64,000 bases of DNA, taken from Diadema setosum (taxonomy: Eukaryota > Echinodermata > Echinoidea > Diadematoida > Diadematidae). Location: contig CM067070.1 in assembly GCA_033980235.1 (NCBI GenBank), positions 10,796,046 to 10,860,045 of the forward strand, in the 5' to 3' direction. How positions within the stretch are numbered: position 1 is the first letter of the stretch; each line of letters opens with the position of its first letter. The notes under the pieces are model-generated. The model did no database searches, had not been told where the DNA came from, and saw nothing but the letters and a program-made list of their open reading frames with translations. Positions 46,464-56,859 of the stretch are shown piece by piece. Position numbers and translations under genes: made by a program.

Positions 46464-46470
46464 ATTTTTT
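46087..46470. repeat. Hairpin between two (TA)n(TG)n blocks
   Basis: (TA)n then (TG)n at 46087-46162 and again at 46370-46460. Between them lies a long inverted repeat (46191-46370) with arms about 75 bp, including TGCATTAAATGCCAATTGCC and its complement. Confidence 0.88.
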
Positions 46471-49400
46471 ATATTTATTTTATATTTATTTTAGCAAGAA
46501 GTAGTTCTTATGCTGTCATTCATGATACTAATATCTTCTCACTTTATTGCTGCTAATTGCCACCGTTAACACCTCCTGCATACAATAATATGAACATTTT
46601 AGCAATGTTTAATACCAAACGCTGCTATTTCTCCTGACAGTAACATATCAATTTATCATATCTACGAGGAAATGGTACTGTACTTATTAGGCATAAATGC
46701 AATTTCACGTCAAGAATGATTCATTATAGTAATGGATTAACACCCTTACATCACTGCTAATTGAAATTGATTTTCCAGCATGCAACCGGCAGTATTCGAA
46801 AACAGAATGTAGAAAAAAAAAGTAATAAAGGGCTACCGGACAAAAATATCATCAACCTTGCGTCAACATTTCATAGATATTGTTCGATTAGATGATATCA
46901 CCCGGAAAGAGGGGGGGGGGGGGGGGAGGAGATGGAGGCAGGGGTGGGGGAGAGGGGGAGGAGCGGGAGAGCGTTAGATATAAGAGGTGGAGATTACACA
47001 GTGACAGATGCACGTGTATTGCGTGTGTGTTATGCAGGGGATGCCAGCCTTAAAACAGGGATTGCAGTATCGTTGGAGTAAGAAGCGTATTTTTGGTGGA
47101 AAACATTTTTTAACCTTTACAGCAACAGACATGTGTAGTAATAAAATTAGGGAAAATATCATTTTCCAACAAACCTGAATATTTGGGGCAAACAACAGAA
47201 CTAGGATTGCTAAAAAGAATAAAAGTTGCCATCTCTTGTTATGTGAATGAGTGTACATCTGTGTGTGTGTGTGCATAATAATTATGTATTTACCCCAATT
47301 TCTTGATTATTTTGATTACTGATTTCATTCTCGAAATATCATCTTTGTACCAGAAGGTATGTAGTAAATGTGTTTTCAAATGCTAAATGATTGTACTTGA
47401 ATTTTCATTTGACTGTTATTTACGAATTCAATAGACCCGCTTATGATTTATGCTATAATCCTGCATTCAATGAACTCAAATAAAGATTTAAAGACGAAAA
47501 TGAAATACCCGCGTATGTGTAGGAAGGAGAGAGCGAGAGGGAGAGAGAGTGCGTGTGTGTCGCTGTGTGTGTGAGGAATGAGGGAGGGAGATGAGGGAGA
47601 GGGAGAGAGAGAAAAAAAAAGAGAGAGTAGAGATTGGGGGAATGTGCTTTGCAATCAATTGATTACGCTTCCTAGCAACAGTCGCTACACAATCGACACA
47701 CGATGTATGCAATTTATTTTCCTACCAAACCTGCTCTGTCTGGGAAATTAGTTAATTGGATACTATCATGTACGTATGCCTACACAAACAGTTGCTAGAT
47801 GCCATGCGCTTCAACGGTGCTTCAAAAACCAATTAGATCATCTTTCCCATAGGTTCATTTTATAGTTCCGTTCCGGAAACTGGTATTGTGATATTTCGTC
47901 CGACAGAAAAGGATCTCTATATGACAACGTGTAGAGTTCTTTATTAGTTTACTTGTAAGTCGACGACGTGGATGTGATGATTGTTAAAGCTGGTTACAAT
48001 ACTCATCTCCAAGAGAGACGTAATTTCAAATCTTATTCATGAGGAGGTCCGTTTATATCGCTCCATGCAGACAGAGTATCATTACCAAACGTGTACCTTC
48101 ATGTTTCAGCGATATATTCGTTCTGCGCAACCAGAAATTGATCCGTAACCCGACGCCTGCAAGGGCACACGATACCAGCTTCGCACCGGGCAGCTTCCCT
48201 TTCGTTTGTTCGTATAGTATTCGCTTCCCAGTAAAGCTCCGTCAAGGCGTTGCATTCTACAAAATTTTACCCGTGCCTACAGTTGGATTTCTGATCATAC
48301 AGAATACCTTTTTAAGAGAGAACGCCTGTCTAGGTAAGCACATGATATCATACAGGATGTGTTTCCTCTTTGTTACCTTGCCTGCAAGTTTGTTCTTCAA
48401 AATACAATAAAACTGTATTTTATTGTGATGCAGGGTCCCTTGACAGAGCAGTTCTAACTGAGCTGAAAGGGCTACCCTGCTAAAAGAAGACGGTATAATA
48501 GGTAAATAAATAAGACAAAGTAGATAGATAGATAGATGAAAAAATAGATAGATAGATAAATAGACACATTAAGAATATACAGAAAGAACACAAAAATGAA
48601 AAAAAAAAGGAATATGAATGGATTAAGGATGATGGCGGAAAATGGAAAATTCCAGAATGATTACTGTGAGAGCGGATGAGATTGTCAGGTGGTTATAGGT
48701 AATCTAACTGCAATCATTGCAAGGCTCAATTAGCCCCCAGGCACATTCAAGTCTGTTTACCTTTTTCCAATGCATACTATACATTTACTATACGTGAACA
48801 CATCTTTCATAATAGGATTATTGAAAGAACCTCTGATATGTCTGACGAAAAAAAAATGAATGATATCAAGTTGTAATAATCTAAAGAGAGTATTACACCA
48901 TCACTTACTACCCAGCATAAAACTTCAAAACAGCCATTGGCATTATCCGTACAATATACATCCTCCCTTGATTTAATCCTCCCCATAAGTTTTCTTTGGT
49001 GTTGTCAAATATGTCATCAAGTTTCATCCTTTATAATTTTATTTCTTTATGATGCGGTTAGGTTTTATTCGATTGTTGCATTTGATGTATTTTCATTGAG
49101 AAATATGACAAATTTGATTTATTGATATCAAAACTAAAATTTATCACAGTTTTTTTTTTTCACGTCAATATTTCATTATGTGCCATCAGCTTTAGTGGGT
49201 GGTGCCTTAAGCTACTGAGTGAAGTTAATGTCTCTAAAACGAGTTTTACAAAAACATACATTTATTTCTATCCCAGATTGTGTTGTTGTTGTTGTTGTTT
49301 TTTTTGCTTTTTCACCGTTTTCATCGTTTGAAATTTCAGATTTCAATTGCGGATATCTAGGAAGTCTTCGGTCAAATTTAATATTCTTGATCTGTTCATA

Positions 49401-49611
49401 TTGTACCCAAAAAACTCTATCAGGCAGTGTCAGAGTCGGGTGCTTTCGGGTTGATCTGAATGAGGGTTTATATCAACAGAGGCACTGAGGCTCAAAAACA
49501 AACGTCAAATGCTTAAATTTCATGCCAATTTCATTATGTAATAAAAGGGCTGCAAATTGAAAATATATCTTCTGGAGTATTTCCACCATATGTGATAATT
49601 ATCAATTCAAT
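46471..49611. other. No supported gene
   Basis: AT-rich, with a G tract (46909-46926), a GA-rich stretch (47525-47635) and (GATA)n (48520-48565). A minus frame at 47175-47258 encodes a signal-peptide-like MYTHSHNKRWQLLFFLAILV ending at CAG|GTTTGT, but its phase does not fit gene A. Confidence 0.5.
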
Positions 49612-49969
49612 TTAAAGGTCCAGTTTACCTTTGGGAGCAGTGATTTCAAAAATTGTCAAGATATCATATTTGATGCATATGTGTAGGTCTGTTGTATCAT
49701 AAAACATCCTACCATATGAAATATTTGCAATAAAACCTAAAATATAAGGAGATATCAGGGTTTTTCTCAATAAACCGTAACTGTATACGGTTTAGTCTGG
49801 AAATTTTTTTTATTATAACTATTGTTCACATTTTGTGTATTTAACAACACTTAACATCGATTATACGGATTCAAATTTTGACAGTGGTTGTTTCTATCCC
49901 TAACTCACATGTTAGAACTATCTTATAGCACTAATGCTTTCATCTGCAAATGGTAAATTATGCCTTTAA
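49612..49969. mobile_element. TTAA-flanked MITE (358 bp)
   Basis: Ends TTAAAGGTCCAGTTTACC and GGTAAATTATGCCTTTAA are inverse with mismatches, with TTAA on both sides. Confidence 0.75.
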
Positions 49970-50787
49970 ACTTGAGTCGTCAGACCTCACGTGAATAATA
50001 ATTGCAAGCGGAAGGACAAAAAGAAACCTGATGATATAGAATCGTTTATCTTCAGTATACATTAACACCAGAATCTTAAACATCTCGATCTTTTGCCAGT
50101 ATAATTGCGACTTGGGAGAAGTGTTTTCTGCTGTGAGAAGGTTCTAAATCACCGAATGCTCTCTTTTGTCAAAGTATCTTCGTACCACCGTTATGCGCAA
50201 AACTCTTCGGCCATGCCGAACATGACTTCTGAGGAGAGCAACCGTTCTTTCTTCATCTGTAACACCTCCCTGATACAACCAGGTTCTTGACCAAATCTGA
50301 ATGTGCTTGCGAAGACCCTAACATAAAAATCACACAGCTGGTCCAAAGAAATACTGAGCAGACTGAAGAGTTTGACAGTGAACACGAGGTAGTTATCAAG
50401 TATCACCCTTGTGTGACCGAGTTGTTCATTTTGGAAAGAGCGCCAAGGCTCGCTGCATTGTGAAGCATCCGAAAGACGCCACACATCACCCGTCGAAGGA
50501 AGGGTCCAGTCCGCGGAGATAATGATACAGTATATTTTCAGACGCTGTTTTCACAAATTACTACGAGAATTCGTCAGCCATGACTCGTGGGTAAAGCAAA
50601 TTTGTTGACCTAAGGTTGTCAATATCATGCTTTTGTCGTTTGTGGTTTTTTTTTTTTAAACCAGAAAAAGAAGCGAAGCATTGGACAATTCTATCATAGC
50701 ATGTTTCCACGGCGATGTTCTTCAAATTCTAGCTCAGTGGGGACCTACGTGGCGACTAAAATGTCGAAATCCTCCTTTTTCTTGCAT
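49970..50787. other. No supported gene; dispersed repeat at 50200-50290
   Basis: GCCATGCCGAACATGACTTC ... GTAACACCTCCCTGATACAA resembles the reverse of 18890-19010. An open minus frame (50191-50484) covers it, but I do not recognise it. Confidence 0.4.
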
Positions 50788-50795
50788 GCCTGATC

Positions 50796-51069
50796 CAGTG
50801 CCGTATATTAAGAGAGTCTGGCCAACTGCTTATCTGGACGCCATGTCGTTACCGCGCGTATTACGCGTCACAGGATTATCGTGTACGCTCAGATGTAACA
50901 AAATAACCAAGCCAAATAATCGGCAGTTAACAATGGGCGTTGCGTATGAGCGCACTTCAGTAACGACATGGCGCCTGTAGATCACGGGACCAGCTTTTGA
51001 CCAATCACAGGCTTCAAAACACGTAAGCCAACAACCGAGTTGGCCAGACTCTCTTAATATACGGCACTG
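50796..51069. mobile_element. hAT-type MITE (274 bp) with perfect 8-bp target duplication
   Basis: Ends CAGTGCCGTATATTAAGAGA and its exact inverse (inverted repeat about 31 bp) are flanked by GCCTGATC on both sides (50788-50795 and 51070-51077). Confidence 0.95.
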
Positions 51070-51169
51070 GCCTGATCCGCTTTGGTTTGTAATCTGTGTT
51101 GTCACTGGTTTCTGCAGTAGTTATGCCACCAGCGATTTATGAAGCTGTGCTCTTCACATTCGTTCGCAA

Positions 51170-51296
51170 CCCAGGAAGAAGAAGGATGAGAAGAAGGAGA
51201 AGAAGAAGAAGACGAAGAGGAAGAAGAAGGAGGAGGAGGAAAATGATGAGGAGAAGAAGAAGAAAACAAAAAGGAAGAAGAAAAAGAAGAGGAACC
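51170..51296. repeat. Purine (GAA/GAG)n tract
   Basis: Almost uninterrupted A/G on the plus strand; gives spurious Arg/Lys-rich and Ser-rich frames. Confidence 0.95.
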
Positions 51297-52467
51297 CCAC
51301 AAACTCTTATACATGGCAACTGCTACCAATTCCGGGAAGTCCTGTGTAACAAAGCCAGACACGACACATCAACATTTGAGATGAGAACATTTCCCCTTAC
51401 ATTATTGTTGGCGTCAAATGTGCATTGAAGAAGTAGACTCTTGGGTAAAGCCTCTCTTGACTTGTCGTAAAATCTTTTACGTAACAATGGGATCCAATTA
51501 TGCGCTTTTTTATAGAAAATATCCAGTCATTTAATGGTCATTCAGCCTGAAAACGACGATAATAGACTAGAGAGAAGTAGTATCAGAAAAGAAAGGTTAT
51601 ATACGAGACGAAGAATGATTTCATAAATATATAATTTGCTATGCTTCATGAACTTAGGTCTTGGACTTCTGGACTCTTCTGGTAACGTGTTCTCATTAGT
51701 TCAAGTTATTGCTCTCTCGGTTTCCGCCAAGAAGTCATATTCTTTGTGTGCGTGTGCTGTTTTTTTTTTTCGCGACCTTTGTGTATGACATTGTGTATGT
51801 GTATGCGCTTGTTTCTTTGTGTAAAAAAAGAATTACTATTTTGTTACTCTGTACAGCAGCATCAGTTTATGATTTAATCTTTGCGCTGTTTGAATGTTAA
51901 TGAATTAAAGATTATTTGAAAAATGAGTGACAGAGAAATGAAATGGATTATTATGAATTAACATCCATTGCAAAAGAACATTATATTTCAATTTCTCTCT
52001 AATTTGTAAGACAATAATGTGCATTTTCAAAATTTGCAACTCGTGTAAAATGTGCATGGTAAAATTTCCTTATGTTCCTCATGTCATACCCCACTAGTCC
52101 ACTTGCCAAGTATGTGTGAGGGCGTGCATTTGTGCGTAAGCTAACTAGGGTAGGGTGGTATACATTGGTCATTGGTGATGTGGAAACATTAGTGAAATTT
52201 AATAGTGGGGGGAGGGAACATAAGCTTCTCTTTAGTAAAGAAAGGTGTTTCCTTGAATCATGCAAGCATTATAATATATCATCGTGAAAGTATTAGAGAT
52301 ATCAAAGGAAAGCATACGCCAGTTAATAAAGTTTGGAGAAAAAAAACACGAAATTTGCCGATGTGTTTTAAGCGAGGCATTCGTATAATGCATTGTACCT
52401 CCCCTCTCCGAACTGCGTCAAAAACATCTGCATGGCAAGTGGCGCTCTTTGCCACGATGGATTGAGT
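51297..52467. other. No gene seen (upstream of gene B)
   Basis: AT-rich, no recognisable element or exon. Confidence 0.5.
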
Positions 52468-52481
52468 GTTGCCATGGCAAC
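52468..52481. promoter_or_regulatory. Perfect palindromic X-box (RFX-type site)
   Basis: GTTGCCATGGCAAC, an exact match to the inverted-repeat X-box bound by RFX factors, 746 bp upstream of the gene B start codon. The same 14-mer occurs at 57973-57986 inside a transposon, so chance or a repeat origin is possible. Confidence 0.4.
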
Positions 52482-53226
52482 GTATCGCGCTTGTTGGATT
52501 GGCAACAATACATGGGAGGAATATTGCACTCCATGCTCATGAATTATTCATCACGAATAAAGGTATCTATGCGTGAATTCATACCATTACTCATTAGCAA
52601 ATTGGATTTTGCTACGACGCCGCCACGTACCATCAACCCACAACATTGGGATTCCTATGAGCATATAAATTGTTTTTCGTCAGCTGTAGAACCTTCTTTC
52701 TACTTTGACATCGGTAGTGGAGGACTGGAGGAAAATTTGAAATGCAGTCAAATGAAGTTATTGTCCATTGCACGGAGCTGATGACCATACTCACAATACA
52801 ATCAATCATCGCTACGATTTTTAGATTGTAAGAATCTTACATACAACAGCAGCTAGGTGCGCTATGACTGTAAGAAAAGGTTCACCACAACGCACTGAAA
52901 AAAAAAAAACTAGTTGTGAATGACTCATACAGCAGTAATTATGGCATACAAAATGATAAATGTGAAAAGAGATTACATGTGAAAGGCAACGATAAATTTT
53001 CTTACTTTCTTTTCTGTCTAGGATCTGCGAGCATCAGCAATAGCGCCATCACCGTTCGTCACCACCAGTATTATCTACTGCCCATCTGTGCCATCGCTCA
53101 TTTTGATCAATCCTATATCGGAGATTTCTATATATCTAATGCCAGCGCTACCACACACAGGATATCATCACAGTTTTCTGTTCTGTTGTTTTGCTCTGTT
53201 AGGTTCTCGGAGTCTGAGCAGTGGCG

Positions 53227-53305
53227 ATGGCGGGAAGTAGGACCCTTTTCACCCTAGCAAGAGTTTCCCTGCTGTGCTTAGCTTTCACCCTTCTGCCAGA
53301 TAAAG
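53227..53305 (+). CDS. Gene B exon 1: signal peptide
   Basis: ATG in good context (GTGGCGATGG) gives MAGSRTLFTLARVSLLCLAF followed by TLLPDK, then donor AAAG|GTAAG in phase 1. A basic N-terminus, a hydrophobic core and no other domain make this a secretory signal exon. A phase-1 signal exon followed by phase-1 Ig exons is the usual plan of Ig-superfamily receptors. Intron 1 (53306-55199) contains a TA run (53619-53650) and a long-TIR transposon. Confidence 0.82.
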
Positions 53306-53612
53306 GTAAGACCATTGCTCACTTTACTTTGGCATAGAGATCAAAATGCAAAGCGCCCCCACTTGGCAGAAGTAAGCATAGGACTTCAGAATGAAGTGGA
53401 TTGAGTAGTAGCTTGAGTTTGAGATTGCCATAAAGAAGAACTGGACTCGACGCTTCGTATTTTACCTCAAGGCGGCTTTCTACCAGGAAACATCTGCTAC
53501 GCACTTACACTTGTAAATAGCATAAGGCAAGGTCAGTCAACATTGTAACGTTTTTCAATAGGGTGGTTTCTCCATTAATTGTTTATCTTTCCTCTATGGT
53601 TGAATATGTGTA

Positions 53613-53652
<40 letters not shown>

Positions 53653-54102
53653 ATATATGTATGTATATACGTGTTAATCAGAACTGTCCGATGAAAATCG
53701 TTGAGAAATTCTGACTTCTCCAACTTCGGTGGGAAACGAAAGCTCTGGGGTTTTGTTCTTAAAATTGGTCTTGTGATAAACAGCTTCGCCAGTGGTCCCA
53801 TCGCATAAAAATGCAGTAGCTTTACAATTAATTGTAGCTCTGTAATTAAAAGGTGTCTACCATAGCGACACTATTACATAGCAAACCAAAGCCAAAAAGA
53901 AAGAAAAAAAAAAAAACCTGCTGATTGTTACCATTGATTGCACAGTGTAATACCATCACTTGTAAAATTGCCACAGTTATATGCAATAGAGAGCTATAGA
54001 GGCAACGCTATTGATGTTTACGACGCGCCAATAATAAGATATAGACGTGGTGATGTCACAGTTTTTTGTTCCAGTTTGGGTTAGAACTAGGTGCGGGCAT
54101 AA

Positions 54103-54841
54103 GGCTTGTGCCGAAAGGGTGGGTTGGGTGGTGGCGCGTCGCGTTAATGGTGTGTACACCAAATTTATATTGGACAAATTTGGTTTTATTTTAGACCATT
54201 TGCTGATTAGACGAAATGATTTAGACCAACTCATAATATACCAAATCGGTATTTGATGATATAAATTGGTGTTAGACCAAAAATAGACCAAATGGCTATT
54301 ATTAGACGAATTGACTGTAGACCCAATAGTAATTAAACCAAATAACAATTAGACCAAACAGTAATTGGACGAAATGATGACCAGACCAACTGGTTATTAG
54401 ACCAACTGATATTAAACAGTATATTAGACCAACTGGCTCTAGACCAAGTGGTAATAGAGTGTAAACCGATCCGGACGATAGCCTCTTTGAAATGGTTGTT
54501 TGAAGGTTAAATATAAATTAAAAACTCGTCTTTTAGAATTACATGAGAAAAAGGACCAACGCACCCTTTCGGCAAAACCGGGGGGGGGGGGGGGGGCTTT
54601 GGACGAAGGGTGGGGTTCCAGTCAACGCGACGCGACCCAACGCTCCCAACGCACCCTTTCGGCAAAACGGGGGGGGGGGGGGGCTTTGGACGAAGGGTGG
54701 GGTTCCAGTCAACGCGACGCGACCCAACGCTCCCAACGCACCCTTTCGGCAAAACCGGGGGGGGGGGGGGGCTTTGGACGAAGGGTGGTGTTCCCATTAA
54801 CGCGACGCGCCACCACCCAACCCACCCTTTCGGCACAAGCC
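54103..54841. mobile_element. Long-TIR element, deletion relative of 19052-20510, perfect 9-bp target duplication
   Basis: Ends GGCTTGTGCCGAAAGG and CCTTTCGGCACAAGCC are flanked by CGGGCATAA on both sides (54094-54102 and 54842-54850). The left arm is cut from GCGTTAATGG straight to TGTGTACACC. The right arm keeps the TTGGTCTA-type array, the CCGGACGATAGCCTC block and terminal subrepeats spaced 84-90 bp (54564, 54654, 54741, 54825), each with a G tract. It lies in intron 1 of gene B. The perfect 9-bp duplication supports a Mutator-type origin. Confidence 0.85.
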
Positions 54842-54938
54842 CGGGCATAAACACTCGGGCCAGGTGAACCATGTTTAGAAACAGTTTCCATGGCGATGAA
54901 GGCTATTAAATAATATCAATTTGGTACTGTCTTAAGCC

Positions 54939-55038
54939 AAAAAAGAAAAGAAAAGAAAAGAAAAAAAAAAAGAAAAAAAAGAAAAAAAAAGAAAAGAAAA
55001 GAAAAGAAATGAAAAGAAGAGAAAAGAAAAGAAAAGAC
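54939..55038. repeat. (AAAAG)n purine tract
   Basis: Repeated AAAAG/AAAAAG units in intron 1 of gene B. Confidence 0.95.
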
Positions 55039-55199
55039 TAGGATGTTCCACACATGCGCGTACACCTTTTTCTATTGTCCTACCCTGGTGGAGGCGCGTC
55101 ATAACAGATGGCGTCGCTGATGTAATGCTTGCTAGTGAAAGCACAAAGCAAGAACTCTTGCGAAATTGACAGTCTAATTTGTACTTGGGCAATGTATAG

Positions 55200-55529
55200 G
55201 TTTTGGAACGCCACAGTTCACATCGGAGCCCGGGGGAACTTTCGATCGCTTTGTCGGCGATAGCATCAGCTTGCCGTGTGCAGTCTCTGGGCTCACCCAA
55301 ACTGACACTCTGGTCTGGGTAAAAGATGGAAATATACCACTCTCTACGAACCGCGTCATCATCGACCCGAGTCTAAGGTCGAAGTATAACATCACGGACA
55401 ACTCCGTCAACGGGAGCTTTAACCTCCACATCGCCGATCTGTTCGTCAACGACAGTGGAACATACCAGTGTTGGGTGTCAGGGTCGGGTGCGAGAATTGG
55501 GTCGACCATCGCTGATCTGACGGTCTCGC
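55200..55529 (+). CDS. Gene B exon 2: Ig domain 1 (complete)
   Basis: Acceptor TGTATAG, 110 codons in phase 1-1, donor C|GTAAG. The protein covers residues 27-136 and starts GFGTPQFTSEPGGTFDRF. The conserved Ig core is C53 (SLPC), W66 (LVWVKDG) and C117 in DSGTYQC, 63 residues apart, so this is an I- or V-set domain. NIT (90-92), NGS (97-99) and NDS (110-112) are possible N-glycosylation sites. It ends with the usual A-D-L-T-V-S G-strand. GC content and codon use are clearly higher than in the flanking introns. Confidence 0.9.
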
Positions 55530-56632
55530 GTAAGTGTTGTCTGTAGACCTGAGTTTGAATTGAGCGTAGCGTAGCCTCCGCGTAGAGAACAAAAATAATG
55601 TAAATTACGACTTTAGTCTTCGCTGGTACATTTTGACTTTTTCGTATTTACACTCCCTTGTTCTGAACTGTAACTTGCTGCCGAGTTCTCCGACTGCCTT
55701 CCGATATATTTGCCTAGTATGGCCACAGTATAAGTCTATTTCAAGCACTACAAATTATAATAATGGTAAGAACAGTACATCTCTGAAAACTGACAAACTG
55801 TGCAAATCCTGCATAGTCTACATTCTGGCACACTTTCTAGAGGTATTGATGAAAACAGACAATTTTGAAAACTTGTTTTTGGTTTACGTTTTTCCTCAGT
55901 AGTGTCTGATTGCCTTTTCAACGTTGTTTGATTTTGTCACAGACAAGATTGATTTCAATTAAACTTCAATAAGCTGATCGGGAAATAAAACACATCAAGG
56001 GGTTAATGGCTTTTGAACTTTTGAATTGTATTCATTCATGAATTTACAATAATCATGTGTCATGCTTATTTTTTTGAAGTTGTGTTGTACGTGGTGAATA
56101 AATATAACGGTTGTGCTAGTAAATGATGTAGGCCTAGTGGACAAAATATTTGAATATTGTGGGCTGAAACTGCCGGGACAGCTGAAGCCCCAAAAGGTTC
56201 GAAACGTAATGGACGAACTGTAAAGTGCGCCCCATTGCATTAACGATCTGCGACGTGAGTGCTGAGAAAACGTTAATCAGACCAAAAATGGACTTCTGCA
56301 CATGCGCGAGACAGTTGTTTCCATTGTCCAACCCAGGAGGCTGCGTCGTCTTGGCATTTGCGTCGCAGATCCAAAGCTTGTTAATATTGCATGTATGGTT
56401 GGACAAAGGAATTCATTGTTTCATACTTGTTGCTATAAAAATTCACTTTCATCTAAACAACGTCGAGTGCCAGTTTTGATAAAATCCTGTCAGGTAGTGT
56501 GCAAAGTAAGGCAAGAACATGACAATAGACTAATTGGGCAGATGTATAGGAAGGGTTTGCCGCTACTTGCAGCGAAAATTAATTGTATCAGAATTCTGTC
56601 AACTTGAATTCTGTTTATTTTCTCACTTGTAG

Positions 56633-56847
56633 AAGTGCCTGTCCAGGTATTCACCATAACTCCAAGTGATACCATAGCAACGACTGGCACGACAGCCAGA
56701 ATGCTGTGTTCCGTATCTAACAAAGAGGGCGTCCTCGAGTGGTTGAAGAATGGTGCCGTCATAAGTCGAGATGGGAACATAACAGACTCGTCCCTCAGCC
56801 GTTTCAACATTGTGGATACGGAGAGAGCGGGAACGTATAATCTCCAG
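56633..56847 (+). CDS. Gene B exon 3: first part of Ig domain 2
   Basis: Acceptor CACTTGTAG in phase 1, donor CAG|GTGAGG in phase 0. Residues 137-208: VPVQVFTITPSDTIATTGTT, C162, W173 in LEWLKNG, then RFNIVDTERAGTYNLQ. The domain is cut before its second cysteine, which lies in exon 4 (C222). EWLKNG...RFNI...GTYNLQI recalls domain 1 of kirre/nephrin-like adhesion proteins. A TTAA-flanked transposon begins only 12 bp after the donor site. Confidence 0.88.
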
Positions 56848-56859
56848 GTGAGGAAAGCC

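Noticed and set aside
47175..47258. Signal-peptide-like exon on the minus strand as the first exon of gene A
   Set aside because: It ends in phase 0 at CAG|GTTTGT, whereas the first recognised exon of gene A needs phase 1; there is no linking exon I can support.
48039..48410. 123-codon plus-strand frame
   Set aside because: No family recognised, no clear splice context, and the opposite strand is similarly open.
50191..50484. 97-codon minus-strand frame
   Set aside because: No recognisable domain, and it overlaps a dispersed repeat also present near 18.9 kb.
51096..51428. Arginine/lysine-rich frame
   Set aside because: Translation of a (GAA/GAG)n tract, with a serine-rich shadow on the other strand.
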